Counted from the stretch's first letter, positions 18,988 to 27,734 are shown. The stretch is 43,183 nucleotides of DNA from Streptosporangiales bacterium (GCA_009380095.1 WHSL01000023.1:1-43183); one strand, 5' to 3'. Notes: a model not told the origin generated them from the sequence alone. Numbers and translations: made by a program.

Positions 18988-19278
18988 TCAGGCGTTGTTG
19001 ATCAGCACGTCGACCCGGCCGAACTCCGCCTTCGCGGTGTCCACCAGGGCTTGGCAGCTCTCCGGGTCGGCCACGTCGGTGGCCACCGTCAGGCAGCGCC
19101 GGCCCTCCTTGCGCACCAGCTCGGCGGTGTCCGCGAGCCGGTCGGCCCGCCGCGCGCCGATCGCCACGTCCGCGCCCGCCTCCGCGAGCCCGCGTGCGAA
19201 CGCCACGCCGAGCCCGGACGACGCACCGGTCACGATGGCGACCTTGCCGTCAAGCCTGAACCGGTCCATCACCGACAT
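18988..19278 (-). pseudogene. Short-chain dehydrogenase truncated at its NNA motif
   Basis: From ATG 19278 (GGAGGG upstream) the 96-residue product starts MSVMDRFRLDGKVAIVTGAS and carries the cofactor-binding TGASSGLG motif, the ARRADRL loop and ATDVADPES. It then stops directly after VDVLINNA. A working SDR needs another 140-160 residues, including the catalytic Ser, Tyr-x3-Lys and helix alpha-F, all of which are absent here and in the next 300 bp. The N-terminal third is otherwise intact, so the loss looks recent. An intact, different SDR lies at 42218-43177. The frame also extends to ATG 19332, but that start is less likely. Confidence 0.75.
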
Positions 19279-19338
19279 CCGGCCCATCCCTCCGTCACCA
19301 TGCGCGGATCCACCGAAACCGGATTCTGCCACCGCGGG

Positions 19339-20163
19339 TCAGCGGAGGGCGGCCAGGTAGGCGGGGTCGATCTCGCCGTCGGCGACGATCACGGCGGGGC
19401 CGGTGAGCAGGCTCGTACGGCCGGTGAGCGTGACGGTGAGCCGCCCGCCCGGCACGGTGACGGCCCACTCCCCGGTGGCGCGCCCGGCGGTCGCGGCGGC
19501 GGCGACCGCGGCGGCCACCGCGCCGGTGCCACACGACCGGGTCTCCCCCGAGCCGCGCTCGTGCACCCGCATCGCGACGGCGTCGCCGGCGGCATGGACC
19601 AGCTCCACGTTGCCCCCGTCGGGGAACTCGGCCGGGTCCAGCAGCGGCGGGGCGGAGAGGTCGAACGCCTCCAGCGGCTCGTCGACGAGGCAGGCCAGGT
19701 GCGGGTTGCCCAGGGAGACGCGCAGCCCGGGGAACGTGCGGCCGCCGAACTCGGCCATGCCCGGCCCGTACACCTCCGGGCGGCCCATGTCGGCGGTGAC
19801 GTCGCCGTCGCCGGGCACGGTCACCACGCGCGGCCCGCCCCTGGTGGCGAAGCGGTGCTCGCCGGGCGCGACGAAGCCCTCCCGGACCAGGTAGCGGGCG
19901 AACACCCGCACCCCGTTGCCGCACATCTCGGCGAGGCTGCCGTCGGCGTTGCGGTAGTCCATGAACCACTCGGCCTCGCCGGCCTGGCCGGCCACCTCGG
20001 GCACCGCCTTGGTCCGCACCACGCGGAGCACGCCGTCGGCGCCGATGCCCGCCCGGCGGTCGCACAGCGCCGCCACCAGACCCGGCGTCGGCTCGAGCGC
20101 GCCGTCCGGATCCGGCAGGATGACGAAGTCGTTCTCGGTGCCGTGCCCCTTCGCGAACCGCAT
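19339..20163 (-). CDS. dapF: Diaminopimelate epimerase
   Basis: DapF interconverts LL- and meso-diaminopimelate for lysine and peptidoglycan synthesis, using two cysteines as acid and base. The 274-residue product begins MRFAKGHGTENDFVILPD and is of normal length. The catalytic cysteines are present: Cys81 in MCGNGVR and Cys211 in GETRSCGTGA. Other conserved segments are GIGADGVL (about 39-46), WFMDYRNADGS (about 66-76) and LGNPHLA (about 151-157). ATG 20163 is preceded by GAGG. It lies 38 bp downstream of miaA on the same strand, the order known from mycobacteria, so the two are probably cotranscribed. Confidence 0.96.
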   Translation of the reverse strand: MRFAKGHGTENDFVILPDPDGALEPTPGLVAALCDRRAGIGADGVLRVVRTKAVPEVAGQAGEAEWFMDYRNADGSLAEMCGNGVRVFARYLVREGFVAPGEHRFATRGGPRVVTVPGDGDVTADMGRPEVYGPGMAEFGGRTFPGLRVSLGNPHLACLVDEPLEAFDLSAPPLLDPAEFPDGGNVELVHAAGDAVAMRVHERGSGETRSCGTGAVAAAVAAAATAGRATGEWAVTVPGGRLTVTLTGRTSLLTGPAVIVADGEIDPAYLAALR

Positions 20164-20201
20164 GCCTCGATCGTACGGCTCCGGGCGCGTGGCCTGGCGC
20201 A

Positions 20202-21140
20202 TCACGCCTGCCCGGCGCGGACCTCCGCGAGCGCGCGCGGCACCAGATCGGGCGCGTCGTAGGGCAGCCAGTGGACGCGGGGGTCGCGGCGGAACCACGC
20301 CTCCTGGCGACGGGCGAACCGGCGGGTGGCGAGCACGGTGTCGTCCCGCGCCTCCCGCTCGGTGCACTCCCCGGCCAGGAACCGCAGCACCTGCGCGTAG
20401 CCGAGAGCCCGCGAGGCCGTACGGCCGTCGCGCAGCCCGGCCCGCTCCAGCTCGCGGACCTCCTCGACCAGCCCGGCCGCCCACATCAGGTCCACCCGCC
20501 GCTCGATGCGCTCGTCCAGCTGGGGGCGCGGCACCGCGAGCCCGATCTGCACGGCCGGCTCCAGGTACACGTACTCCGGCAGGGTGGCGGTGAAGGGACG
20601 CCCGGTGATCTCGATGACCTCCAGCGCCCGGACGATCCGGCGCCCGTTGCCGGCCAGGATGGCCGCGGCGGCGGCCGGGTCGCGCTCGGCCAGCCGGGCG
20701 TGCAGGGTGGCCGCGCCGGCCGTGGCCAGCTCGGCCTCCAGCCGGGCCCGCACGGCCGGGTCCGTACCGGGGAACTCCAGGTCGTCCAGGGCGGCGCGGA
20801 CGTACAGGCCGGAACCGCCGACGAGGACCGGTACGCGGCCGGCGGCGCGCAGCTCGGCCACCATGGCGCGGGCCAGCCTCTGGTACTCGGCGACGTTGGC
20901 CGGATACGTCACGTCCCAGATGTCCAGCAGGTGGTGCGGGACGCCGCGCCGCTCGCCGGGCGGCAGCTTGGCCGTGCCGATGTCCATGCCCCGGTAGAGC
21001 TGCATGGAGTCGGTGTTGATCACCTCGCCACCGAGCGCCAGGGCGAGCTCGATGCCGAGGTGGGACTTTCCCGCGGCGGTCGCGCCGACCACCGCCACCT
21101 GTGCTGCTGCCACTCGTCCAGTGTGGCCGGTGTTCGACAC
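20202..21140 (-). CDS. miaA: tRNA dimethylallyltransferase
   Basis: MiaA transfers a dimethylallyl group to N6 of A37 in tRNAs that read codons starting with U, the substrate later methylthiolated by MiaB. The 312-residue product has the P-loop GATAAGKS at about 19-26, the substrate-recognition motif [18 protein letters not shown] (about 40-57), HHLLDIWDV (about 69-77), GGSGLYVRA (about 108-116), and the RRIVRALE core (about 165-172). The C-terminal [12 protein letters not shown] is also conserved. It is the middle member of a miaB / miaA / dapF cluster, but a plus-strand antitoxin-like gene lies between it and the dioxygenase-like gene. Confidence 0.96.
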   Translation of the reverse strand: MSNTGHTGRVAAAQVAVVGATAAGKSHLGIELALALGGEVINTDSMQLYRGMDIGTAKLPPGERRGVPHHLLDIWDVTYPANVAEYQRLARAMVAELRAAGRVPVLVGGSGLYVRAALDDLEFPGTDPAVRARLEAELATAGAATLHARLAERDPAAAAAILAGNGRRIVRALEVIEITGRPFTATLPEYVYLEPAVQIGLAVPRPQLDERIERRVDLMWAAGLVEEVRELERAGLRDGRTASRALGYAQVLRFLAGECTEREARDDTVLATRRFARRQEAWFRRDPRVHWLPYDAPDLVPRALAEVRAGQA

Positions 21141-21255
21141 GCTCCGTACCGGGCACGCTCACAGTGGGTAGGAACGAAATGACCAGGATGCGGGGGACAG
21201 TCCTGATCTCAATCGGGCGCGCCCACGCGACCCGTCAACGGGGGGATTGAGAACC

Positions 21256-21657
21256 ATGCCCGACTTCAGCCAGTACGGCGACAAGGCCAAGGAAGCCCTC
21301 AGCGAGCACAAGGACAAGGCCGGCGAGGGCACGGAGAAGGCCGGTGACTTCGTCGACGAGAAGACCGGCGGGAAGTACAGCGAGCAGATCGACGGCGTCC
21401 AGGAGAAGGCCGAGGGCATGATGGGCTCGCAGGGCGAAGGCTCCGCCCAAGGGACCGGCGAGCAGGGCGGCGGCGAGTCCGGCCAGGAGATGGGCGGGCA
21501 GCCCGGGGGCGAGTCCGGCCAGGACATGGGCGGCCAGGACATGGGCGGCCAGGACGAATCCGGCCGGTCCGACACCCAGGGCGGCGAGGCGTACCAGGAC
21601 ATGGGCGGTGAAGAGTCCGGCCAACGGGAGCAGGGCGGCGACTCCGAGCAGCGGTAG
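21256..21657 (+). CDS. MT0933-type antitoxin-like protein with a Gly/Gln/Met-rich repeat tail
   Basis: The 133-residue product starts at ATG 21256 (GGGGGA nine bases upstream). Residues 1-55 (MPDFSQYGDKAKEALSEHKD, then KAGDFVDEKTGGKYSEQIDG) match the small actinobacterial family annotated as MT0933/Rv0909-like antitoxins. The remainder is unusual: a low-complexity tail of repeated GGESGQ, DMGGQ and EMGGQ units, encoded in part by a 15-bp tandem DNA repeat. There is no neighbouring toxin gene on either side, so its role is unclear. Many members of this family are orphans, and the antitoxin label comes from only one studied pair. It is highly charged, lacks a membrane segment and is probably disordered. 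It is the only plus-strand gene between miaB and dapF. Confidence 0.75.
   Translation: MPDFSQYGDKAKEALSEHKDKAGEGTEKAGDFVDEKTGGKYSEQIDGVQEKAEGMMGSQGEGSAQGTGEQGGGESGQEMGGQPGGESGQDMGGQDMGGQDESGRSDTQGGEAYQDMGGEESGQREQGGDSEQR
21517..21546 (+). repeat. 15-bp tandem repeat in the antitoxin-like gene
   Basis: GGCCAGGACATGGGC occurs at 21517-21531 and again at 21532-21546, followed by a partial third copy. Being a multiple of three, it expands the GQDMG protein repeat without a frameshift. Confidence 0.9.
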
Positions 21658-21665
21658 CCGCGGCC

Positions 21666-21702
21666 CGACGGGGCGGGGATCCTCCGGGTTCCCGCCCCGT
21701 CG
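21666..21702. terminator. Bidirectional terminator between the antitoxin-like gene and the dioxygenase-like gene
   Basis: CGACGGGGCGGG (21666-21677) and CCCGCCCCGTCG (21691-21702) form a perfect 12-bp stem with a 13-nt loop. It lies between the 3' ends of two convergent genes and starts 8 bp after the antitoxin-like stop. Confidence 0.75.
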
Positions 21703-21712
21703 CACGTCTCGG

Positions 21713-22417
21713 TCAGGCCGCGGTCCAGGCGGCGGTCCAGGCGGCGACCTGGTACGCGACCCCGTACGGCGCCTCGTCCGCGAGCAGCTCCGCGGTGAAC
21801 CGCCGGCCCTCCGCCGCCCCGGCGAGCACCTGCCAGGCCGGGCGGCCAACCACCTTCAGCTCCTCGACCTCGAACGGGTCGATGCCGGCCAGCGCCGCCA
21901 CGTCGGCCGTACCGAGCGCCCGCGCCACCGCCTCGTCGAACGGCACCGCCCGCGGGTCCGCGCCGAACCCCGGCGCCTTCTCCAAGCGCCGCGCCGACCC
22001 GTCCCCCATGGCCAGCAGCGCCACCCGCGGCGCCGCCGCACCGAGCTTGCCGCCCAGCGCGGCACACACGCCCGGCTCCGTGCCGGCGGCGACCTCCTGA
22101 AAGCGCAGCGGCAGGCCACCGTCCACCCGTTCCACCAACCACCGGCCGATGGTGAGGGAGAGCGGCAACACCCGAGGCGCCGGGCCGACCTCCACCGCCA
22201 CCCCATACGCGGCGAGCCCCCCGCCCGCGGCAGGCCCGTGGCTGACCGTCCGGTCCCCGGCCCCGACCACGACGAGCAGGTCAGGCCCAGCGCGAACCAG
22301 CCGCCGAACCGCCTCGTCACACGCCGCGCGCAGACCGTCCAACTCGTGCGCGGCACCCGCCGCGACCTCCGGAACCAGCAACGGCGGATGCGGGCACACC
22401 GCAGCGGCGATCAACAC
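21713..22417 (-). CDS. Class III extradiol dioxygenase-like protein, conserved beside miaA/miaB
   Basis: The 234-residue product begins MLIAAAVCPHPPLLVPEV, the start typical of LigB-superfamily proteins, whose CPHPP segment carries a metal-binding histidine. Further features are LLVVVGAGDRTVSHGP (about 47-62), VALLAMGDGSARR (about 131-143) and DPRAVPFDEAVARAL (about 154-168). An equivalent gene of similar size (Rv2728c) sits directly upstream of miaA in M. tuberculosis, so the neighbourhood is conserved, but its biochemical role is unknown. It lies 44 bp downstream of miaB. The C-terminus ends with a short AAWTAAWTAA repeat, from a 12-bp DNA duplication. I would not assume ring-cleavage activity. 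Confidence 0.75.
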   Translation of the reverse strand: MLIAAAVCPHPPLLVPEVAAGAAHELDGLRAACDEAVRRLVRAGPDLLVVVGAGDRTVSHGPAAGGGLAAYGVAVEVGPAPRVLPLSLTIGRWLVERVDGGLPLRFQEVAAGTEPGVCAALGGKLGAAAPRVALLAMGDGSARRLEKAPGFGADPRAVPFDEAVARALGTADVAALAGIDPFEVEELKVVGRPAWQVLAGAAEGRRFTAELLADEAPYGVAYQVAAWTAAWTAA

Positions 22418-22461
22418 GCCCGCAGACTACCCGCGCCCCCACCAGGCGATACCCTCCACGC

Positions 22462-23940
22462 TCAGGCACCCACGGCACCTCGAGGTGAGGAGGCGGGGGC
22501 ACCGATCGTCGGCATTCCGAGAAGAACGCCCGGAGCCGGAGCGGTACGGCCCTGCCGAAGCTCCCAGGCGTCGCCGGCACGGGTCCGCCGCACGTCCAGC
22601 ACCGGCCCGTCGGCGACGAGGTAGTGCGGGGCGCCGTACGTGACCTCGACCGTGACCATGTCGCCAGGCCGGACCTCGGCATCGGCCGGCGGGGCGAAGT
22701 GCACGAGCCGGTTGTCCGGCGCCCGCCCGCTCATCCGCGCGGTGGCGTCGTCCTTACGGCCCTCGCCCTCGGCGACGAGCACCTCCAGCCGCCGCCCCTC
22801 CTGCTTCCGGTTCTCCTCCCAGGAGATCTCCTCCTGCAGCGCGACGAGCCGCTCGTACCGCTCCTGCACGACCTCCTTGGGCACCTGCCCGTCCATTTCG
22901 GCGGCCGGCGTGCCGGGCCGCTTGGAGTACTGGAACGTGAAGGCCTGCGCGAAACGCGCCTCCCGCACGACGTGTAGCGTCTCCTCGAAGTCCGCCTCGG
23001 TCTCGCCCGGGAAGCCGACGATGATGTCGGTGCTGATCGCCGCGTCCGGCATCGCCGCGCGCACGCGCTCGACGATGCCGAGGAAGCGATCCTGCCGGTA
23101 GGAGCGGCGCATCGCGCGCAGCACCGCGGACGACCCCGACTGCAACGGCATGTGCAGCTGATGCATGACGTTCGGCGTCGACGCCATCGCGTCGATCACG
23201 TCGTCGGTGAAGTCACGCGGGTGCGGCGAGGTGAAGCGCACCCGCTCCAAGCCGGAGATCTCACCACAGGAACGCAGCAGCTTGCCGAACGCCCCCCGGT
23301 CCCCGAACTCCACCCCGTACGCGTTCACGTTCTGCCCGAGCAGCGTCACCTCGAGCACACCCTCGCCGACGAGCGCCTCCACCTCGGCGAGCACCTCACC
23401 GGGACGGCGGTCGCGCTCCTTGCCGCGCAGCGACGGCACGATGCAGAACGTGCAGGTGTTGTTGCACCCGACGGAGATGGCGACCCACGCCGCGTACGGC
23501 GACTCGCGGCGGGTGGGCAGCGTGGACGGGAACGCCTCCAGCGACTCGGCGATCTCGACCTGCGCCTCGTCGTGCACCCGCGCGCGCTCCAGCAGCACCG
23601 GCAGCGAGCCGATGTTGTGCGTGCCGAACACCACGTCCACCCAGGGGGCGCGCCGGACGATCTCGCCGCGGTCCTTCTGTGCCAGGCAGCCGCCGACCGC
23701 GATCTGCATGCCCGGCCGGGAGCGCTTCACCGGCCGGAGGTGGCCCAGGTTGCCGTAGAGCCGGTTGTCCGCGTTCTCCCGGACGGCGCAGGTGTTGAAG
23801 ACCACGACGTCGGGGGTGGCGTCCTCGGCGGCCCGTACGTACCCCGCGCCTTCCAGCAGCCCGGACAGGCGTTCGGAGTCGTGCACGTTCATCTGGCACC
23901 CATAGGTGCGCACTTCGTAGGTACGGGCCCGTTCGCTCAC
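22462..23940 (-). CDS. miaB: tRNA-2-methylthio-N6-dimethylallyladenosine synthase
   Basis: MiaB is a radical-SAM methylthiotransferase that adds the 2-methylthio group to i6A37 of tRNA after MiaA. GTG 23940 is chosen because it gives [18 protein letters not shown], the usual MiaB beginning; an ATG at 23991 would add 17 atypical residues. The 492-residue product has the auxiliary-cluster cysteines Cys15 (YGCQMN), Cys51 ([10 protein letters not shown]) and Cys85 (GGCLAQ). The radical-SAM cluster is GCNNTCTFC (Cys159, 163, 166), and a C-terminal TRAM domain follows. All six cluster ligands are present. It is divergent from gluABCD with a gap of about 260 bp, and next to the dioxygenase-like gene downstream. 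Confidence 0.96.
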   Translation of the reverse strand: MSERARTYEVRTYGCQMNVHDSERLSGLLEGAGYVRAAEDATPDVVVFNTCAVRENADNRLYGNLGHLRPVKRSRPGMQIAVGGCLAQKDRGEIVRRAPWVDVVFGTHNIGSLPVLLERARVHDEAQVEIAESLEAFPSTLPTRRESPYAAWVAISVGCNNTCTFCIVPSLRGKERDRRPGEVLAEVEALVGEGVLEVTLLGQNVNAYGVEFGDRGAFGKLLRSCGEISGLERVRFTSPHPRDFTDDVIDAMASTPNVMHQLHMPLQSGSSAVLRAMRRSYRQDRFLGIVERVRAAMPDAAISTDIIVGFPGETEADFEETLHVVREARFAQAFTFQYSKRPGTPAAEMDGQVPKEVVQERYERLVALQEEISWEENRKQEGRRLEVLVAEGEGRKDDATARMSGRAPDNRLVHFAPPADAEVRPGDMVTVEVTYGAPHYLVADGPVLDVRRTRAGDAWELRQGRTAPAPGVLLGMPTIGAPASSPRGAVGA

Positions 23941-24203
23941 CCCAACAAGGGTAGTGCGGCGGCGCGGGTGCTGCCGCGCGCATGACAGCACGGCTTCGAC
24001 GGCCGAAACGCGAACGTTCGGCGGGCGTTATCCATCTTTGACCTCAATTCCGGTCCAACCGTGCTGGCAATGTGCGGAGGATCTCTTTAAGGTCTCGCAC
24101 ATCCCCTCCCCGGCGAGCGACCAGGGGAAGCTGTGGGACAGTCAGAGGAAACTCCATCGTTCACCGCATTGCCGCCATCGACCCGGACGGAGAATCGACA
24201 CGC

Positions 24204-24947
24204 ATGACCGGTCGTCCTCTCGTCGTTCTCGACAACATCAACAAGCACTTCGGCGACCTGCACGTGCTGAAGGACATCAACGTGACCGTGCACGCCGGCG
24301 AGGTGGTCGTGGTCATCGGCCCGTCGGGATCCGGCAAGTCGACGCTGTGCCGCACGGTGAACCGGCTGGAGACCATCGATTCGGGCACCATCACGCTCGA
24401 CGGCGAGCCGCTGCCGGAGGAGGGTTCGGGGCTGGCCCGGCTGCGCTCGGATGTGGGAATGGTGTTCCAGTCCTTCAATCTCTTTGCGCATAAGACCGTT
24501 CTACAGAACGTGACACTCGGGCCCACCAAGGTTCGGAAGAAGAGCAAGGGGGACGCGGAAAAGCGCGGCATGGAGCTGCTCGACCGCGTGGGCATCGGCG
24601 ATCAGGCCCAGAAATATCCGGCACAGCTGTCCGGCGGGCAGCAGCAGCGGGTCGCGATCGCCCGCTCCCTCGCGATGGACCCCAAGGTGATCATGTTCGA
24701 CGAGCCCACCTCGGCGCTCGACCCGGAGATGGTCCAGGAGGTCCTGGACGTCATGACCGACCTCGCCCGCGAGGGTATGACCATGATCGTGGTGACCCAC
24801 GAGATGGGGTTCGCGCGCCGCGCGGCGCACCGGGTGGTGTTCATGGACGGCGGCCAGATCGTCGAGGAGAACACCCCGGACGCGTTCTTCACCAACGCGC
24901 AGTCCGAGCGCGCCAAGGATTTCCTCTCCAAGATTCTCACCCACTAG
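24204..24947 (+). CDS. gluA: Glutamate-type ABC transporter ATPase
   Basis: This is the ATPase of a polar amino-acid importer. ATG 24204, preceded by GGAGAA at 24189-24194, gives 247 residues, and the open frame further upstream is not family-like. Walker [10 protein letters not shown] is at 39-47, the signature [10 protein letters not shown] is near residue 140, Walker [13 protein letters not shown] near 163, and [11 protein letters not shown] near 197. The [15 protein letters not shown] segment is typical of the GluA/GlnQ subfamily. It is the first of four genes in the order ATPase, binding protein, permease, permease. This is the gluABCD order described in Corynebacterium glutamicum, where the cluster also lies near recX and miaB. 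Confidence 0.92.
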   Translation: MTGRPLVVLDNINKHFGDLHVLKDINVTVHAGEVVVVIGPSGSGKSTLCRTVNRLETIDSGTITLDGEPLPEEGSGLARLRSDVGMVFQSFNLFAHKTVLQNVTLGPTKVRKKSKGDAEKRGMELLDRVGIGDQAQKYPAQLSGGQQQRVAIARSLAMDPKVIMFDEPTSALDPEMVQEVLDVMTDLAREGMTMIVVTHEMGFARRAAHRVVFMDGGQIVEENTPDAFFTNAQSERAKDFLSKILTH

Positions 24948-24981
24948 CCGCAGAGACCGGCAGTAAAAGAGAGGTACGCAC

Positions 24982-25854
24982 ATGCGAGTACGTCAGATCG
25001 CAGTCGCGGCGGCCGCGGCGGCGCTGGCCCTCACCGCCGCTGGCTGCGGCAGCGACACCGAGGCACCGGGCGGCTCCGAGGCCAAGTCCGTGCTGCAGAA
25101 GGCCAAGGAGAGCAAGAAGCTGGTCATCGGCGTGAAGTTCGACCAGCCGGCGCTCGGCCTCAAGAAGCCGGATGGCACCGTCGAGGGCTTCGACGTCGAC
25201 GTCGCGAAGTACGTCGCCAAGGAGCTCGGTGTGCCGGAGAGCGGCGTCGAGTTCAAGGAGACGACCTCCGCCAATCGTGAGGCGTTCATCCAGTCCGGCC
25301 AGGTCGACCTGGTCTTCGCGACGTACTCGATCACCGACGAGCGCAAGCAGAAGGTCACCTTCGGCGGCCCGTACTACGTGGCCCACCAGGACACCCTGGT
25401 CCGCGCGGACGACAACTCCATCAAGAAGGCCCAGGACCTCAAGGACAAGAAGCTCTGCAAGGCCGCCGGGTCCAACTCCTACAAGCGCGTCATCGACCCG
25501 CCGCCGGACGGCCAGCTCGACATCGACGCCACCCCGGTGGACGCCTCGAGCTACTCCGAGTGCGTGGCCAAGCTGAAGAACAAGGCGCTCGACGCGGTGA
25601 CCACCGACGACCTGATCCTGGCGGGCTTCGCCAACCAGCAGAAGGGCACGTTCAAGGTCGTCAGCGACCCCTTCAGCGACGAGAAGTACGGCGTCGGCAT
25701 GAAGAAGGGCGACACCGAGACCTGCAACGCGGTGAACGCCGCGGTCACGAAGATGTTCGAGGACGGCACCGCCAAGACGCTGTTGGAGAAGCACTTCGAC
25801 GGCACCGGCCTGAAGCTCGACTTCGAGGTTCCCAAGGCCGAGGGCTGCGCCTGA
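24982..25854 (+). CDS. gluB: Glutamate-binding lipoprotein of the ABC importer
   Basis: This is the extracellular binding protein. The 290-residue product has a lipoprotein signal (MRVRQIAVAAAAAALALTAAGC, lipobox LTAAGC at about 17-22). The SBP family-3 fold follows: KKLVIGVKFDQPALGLK near residue 50, GFDVDVAKYVAKELG near 72, TSANREAFIQSGQVDLVFATYSIT near 95-118, and RKQKVTFGGPYYVAHQDTLV. Extra cysteines (near 156, 192 and 255, and at the C-terminal EGCA) fit the disulfides seen in actinobacterial GluB proteins. The gene is 34 bp after gluA. A hairpin lies between it and gluC and may keep the binding protein in excess. Specificity for glutamate is by similarity and gene order only. Confidence 0.9.
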   Translation: MRVRQIAVAAAAAALALTAAGCGSDTEAPGGSEAKSVLQKAKESKKLVIGVKFDQPALGLKKPDGTVEGFDVDVAKYVAKELGVPESGVEFKETTSANREAFIQSGQVDLVFATYSITDERKQKVTFGGPYYVAHQDTLVRADDNSIKKAQDLKDKKLCKAAGSNSYKRVIDPPPDGQLDIDATPVDASSYSECVAKLKNKALDAVTTDDLILAGFANQQKGTFKVVSDPFSDEKYGVGMKKGDTETCNAVNAAVTKMFEDGTAKTLLEKHFDGTGLKLDFEVPKAEGCA

Positions 25855-25879
25855 TCCTCGCCGACCACCAGCCGGTAGG

Positions 25880-25914
25880 CGCCGGTGTCCCTTCCCCGGA
25901 GCGGGGCACCGGCG
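25880..25914 (+). terminator. Attenuator-like hairpin between gluB and gluC
   Basis: CGCCGGTG (25880-25887) pairs with CACCGGCG (25907-25914), and CCCC/GGGG can extend the structure inside the loop. It starts 26 nt after the gluB stop. Hairpins at this position in binding-protein operons usually reduce downstream permease expression or stabilise the upstream mRNA. The role here is inferred. Confidence 0.55.
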
Positions 25915-25938
25915 TCGCCATGAGCGCAGTGGACCATC

Positions 25939-26622
25939 ATGGGTGAAATTTTCGACTTCAGCCCGATCTTCGAGTCCTTCGACCGGGTCTGGGCAGGGTT
26001 CCAGTCCACGATCCAGCTCTCGGTGGCCTCGGCCATCCTGTCGCTGGTCCTGGGCACGATCTTGGTCGCGATGCGGGTGGCGCCGATCCCGCTACTGCGC
26101 GCCGCGGGCACGATCTACGTCAACGCGGTGCGGAACACGCCTCTGACGCTGGTGCTGTTGTTCTCCAGCCTCGCGATCAGCGACACCCTGCACATCGTCG
26201 TCTCGGACGTGCCACGGACGAACTACTACTGGTTCGGTGTCTTCGGACTGTCCGCGTACACGGCCTGCTTCGTCTGTGAGGTGTTGCGCTCCGGCATCAA
26301 CACGGTGCCGTTGGGCCAGGCCGAGGCGGCACGCTCGATCGGGCTGACCTTCGCCCAGTCGCTGCGCATCATCATCCTCCCGCAGGCCTTCCGTACCGTG
26401 ATCGCACCGCTGGGCAGCGTGTTCATCGCGATGATCAAGAACACCACCGTGGTCATCGTGGCGAGCTACGCCGAGGCGGCCGCCATCATGAAGGACCTGT
26501 TCGAGGACTACAGCGCCTCGCTGGGAATCTTCATCGGGTTCGCGATCGGATTCATGGTGCTGACCCTGCCGACCGGCTACTTCTTCGGCTGGCTGGCCAA
26601 GCGACTGGCGGTGGCCCGATGA
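25939..26622 (+). CDS. gluC: Glutamate-type ABC transporter permease
   Basis: This is one of two membrane subunits. The 227-residue product starts MGEIFDFSPIFESFDRVWAG. It has about five predicted membrane helices, beginning with STIQLSVASAILSLVLGTIL, and a NAVRNTPLTLVLLF segment (about 57-70) characteristic of the HisMQ/GluC family. The cytoplasmic EAA loop is QAEAARSIGLTFAQSLRIIILPQAFR (about 130-155, in two parts). ATG 25939 lacks a good Shine-Dalgarno sequence, so expression may depend on readthrough from gluB. Its stop overlaps the gluD start by 4 bp (ATGA). Confidence 0.92.
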   Translation: MGEIFDFSPIFESFDRVWAGFQSTIQLSVASAILSLVLGTILVAMRVAPIPLLRAAGTIYVNAVRNTPLTLVLLFSSLAISDTLHIVVSDVPRTNYYWFGVFGLSAYTACFVCEVLRSGINTVPLGQAEAARSIGLTFAQSLRIIILPQAFRTVIAPLGSVFIAMIKNTTVVIVASYAEAAAIMKDLFEDYSASLGIFIGFAIGFMVLTLPTGYFFGWLAKRLAVAR

Positions 26623-27710
26623 GCGAGGCGAGCATTCTGTACGACGCGCCGGGCCCGCGGGCCAGGCGGCGCAACGTGATCCTCACGGCCGGCTCGATCG
26701 CGGCGTTCGTCGTGTTCGGCTATGTCATCTACCGGCTGCTGGACCAGGAGCAGCAGTTCGACGCCCGGCTCTGGACCCCCTTCCTGGAACCGGACGTCTG
26801 GACCGGCTTCGTGCTGCCCGGCCTGATCAACACCCTGAAGAGCACGCTCGTCGCCGGGGTGCTCGCGCTGGCGTTCGGCATGATCTTCGGCCTGGCACGG
26901 CTGTCCGACCACTGGTGGATCAGGATGCCGGCGGGCGCGATCGTGGAGTTCTTCCGGGCGATCCCGCTCCTGATCCTGATCTTCCTCGCGCTCTTCGTCC
27001 CGCCCATCATCAGCCCGATCATCGCCGCGGGTCCGCTGGGCATGGCACAGCGCTACGTCGTGGAGTACCTGCTCTGGCCGTTCGGCGTGGTGATCAACGG
27101 CGGCGTCGTCATCGTCCCCGCGTTCGCGGCGCTGGTCTTCGGACTCGTGCTGTACAACGGCTCGGTGCTCGCCGAGGTCGTACGGGCCGGTGTGCTGTCG
27201 GTGCCCCGAGGCCAGTCCGAGGCGGCGTACTCGATCGGGCTGCGTAAGAACGCGGTCATGCGGCTGGTGCTGCTGCCGCAGGCGATCTCCGCGATGATGC
27301 CGGCGATCGTGGCGCAGATGGTGGTGTTGCTCAAGGACAGCGCGCTGGGCTTCATCATCGCCTACGAAGAGCTGCTCAATAACATGGTCAAGAAGATCCC
27401 GGCGAACTTCGGCAACAACGTGCTGCAGTCGGCGCTCGTCTGCGCCGTGATCTACATCCTGCTCAACCTGGCCCTCGGCCGGTTCGCCACCTGGCTGGAG
27501 CGGCGCAACGCGCGGCGGGGCCGTACGGCGGCCGTGGTGCCGGTCGGCCAGGTCGACGCCGTTGACGCCGGAGCGGGCGGCACGGGCGTCGGGCTCGGCG
27601 CCGCGGGAACCGCCGGGGTGGCCGGTGCCGTCGGGGTGGCCGGTGCCGTCGGGGTGGCCGGGCTCTCCGACGACGGCGTTGGCACCGGTGACCGTGGGGG
27701 CGGCGGCTAG
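26619..27710 (+). CDS. gluD: Glutamate-type ABC transporter permease with a repetitive C-terminal tail
   Basis: This is the second membrane subunit. The 363-residue product has a cytoplasmic N-terminus with PGPRARRRN, a long extracytoplasmic segment, and then the permease core. The core contains VEFFRAIPLLILIFLALF (about 108-125) and the EAA loop QSEAAYSIGLRKNAVMRLVLLPQA (about 199-222), and ends in ILLNLALGRFATWLERR near residue 292. About 70 further residues follow, beginning NARRGRTAAVVPVGQ and becoming a glycine/alanine/valine repeat (GVAGAV units) encoded by an 18-bp tandem repeat. Homologues usually end soon after the ATWLERR segment, so the tail is probably a disordered add-on. A strong terminator follows. 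Confidence 0.9.
   Translation: MSEASILYDAPGPRARRRNVILTAGSIAAFVVFGYVIYRLLDQEQQFDARLWTPFLEPDVWTGFVLPGLINTLKSTLVAGVLALAFGMIFGLARLSDHWWIRMPAGAIVEFFRAIPLLILIFLALFVPPIISPIIAAGPLGMAQRYVVEYLLWPFGVVINGGVVIVPAFAALVFGLVLYNGSVLAEVVRAGVLSVPRGQSEAAYSIGLRKNAVMRLVLLPQAISAMMPAIVAQMVVLLKDSALGFIIAYEELLNNMVKKIPANFGNNVLQSALVCAVIYILLNLALGRFATWLERRNARRGRTAAVVPVGQVDAVDAGAGGTGVGLGAAGTAGVAGAVGVAGAVGVAGLSDDGVGTGDRGGGG
27615..27650 (+). repeat. 18-bp tandem repeat in the gluD tail
   Basis: GGGGTGGCCGGTGCCGTC occurs at 27615-27632 and 27633-27650, with a partial third copy from 27651. It encodes GVAGAV units in frame, so copy-number change would lengthen or shorten the tail without breaking the gene. Confidence 0.9.
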
Positions 27711-27734
27711 CACGTCCGCCGCTCTCCTGCCAGT

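Noticed and set aside
21256-21657. Complete toxin-antitoxin module
   Set aside because: Only the antitoxin-like half is present; the neighbours are miaA and a dioxygenase-like gene, so no module is claimed.
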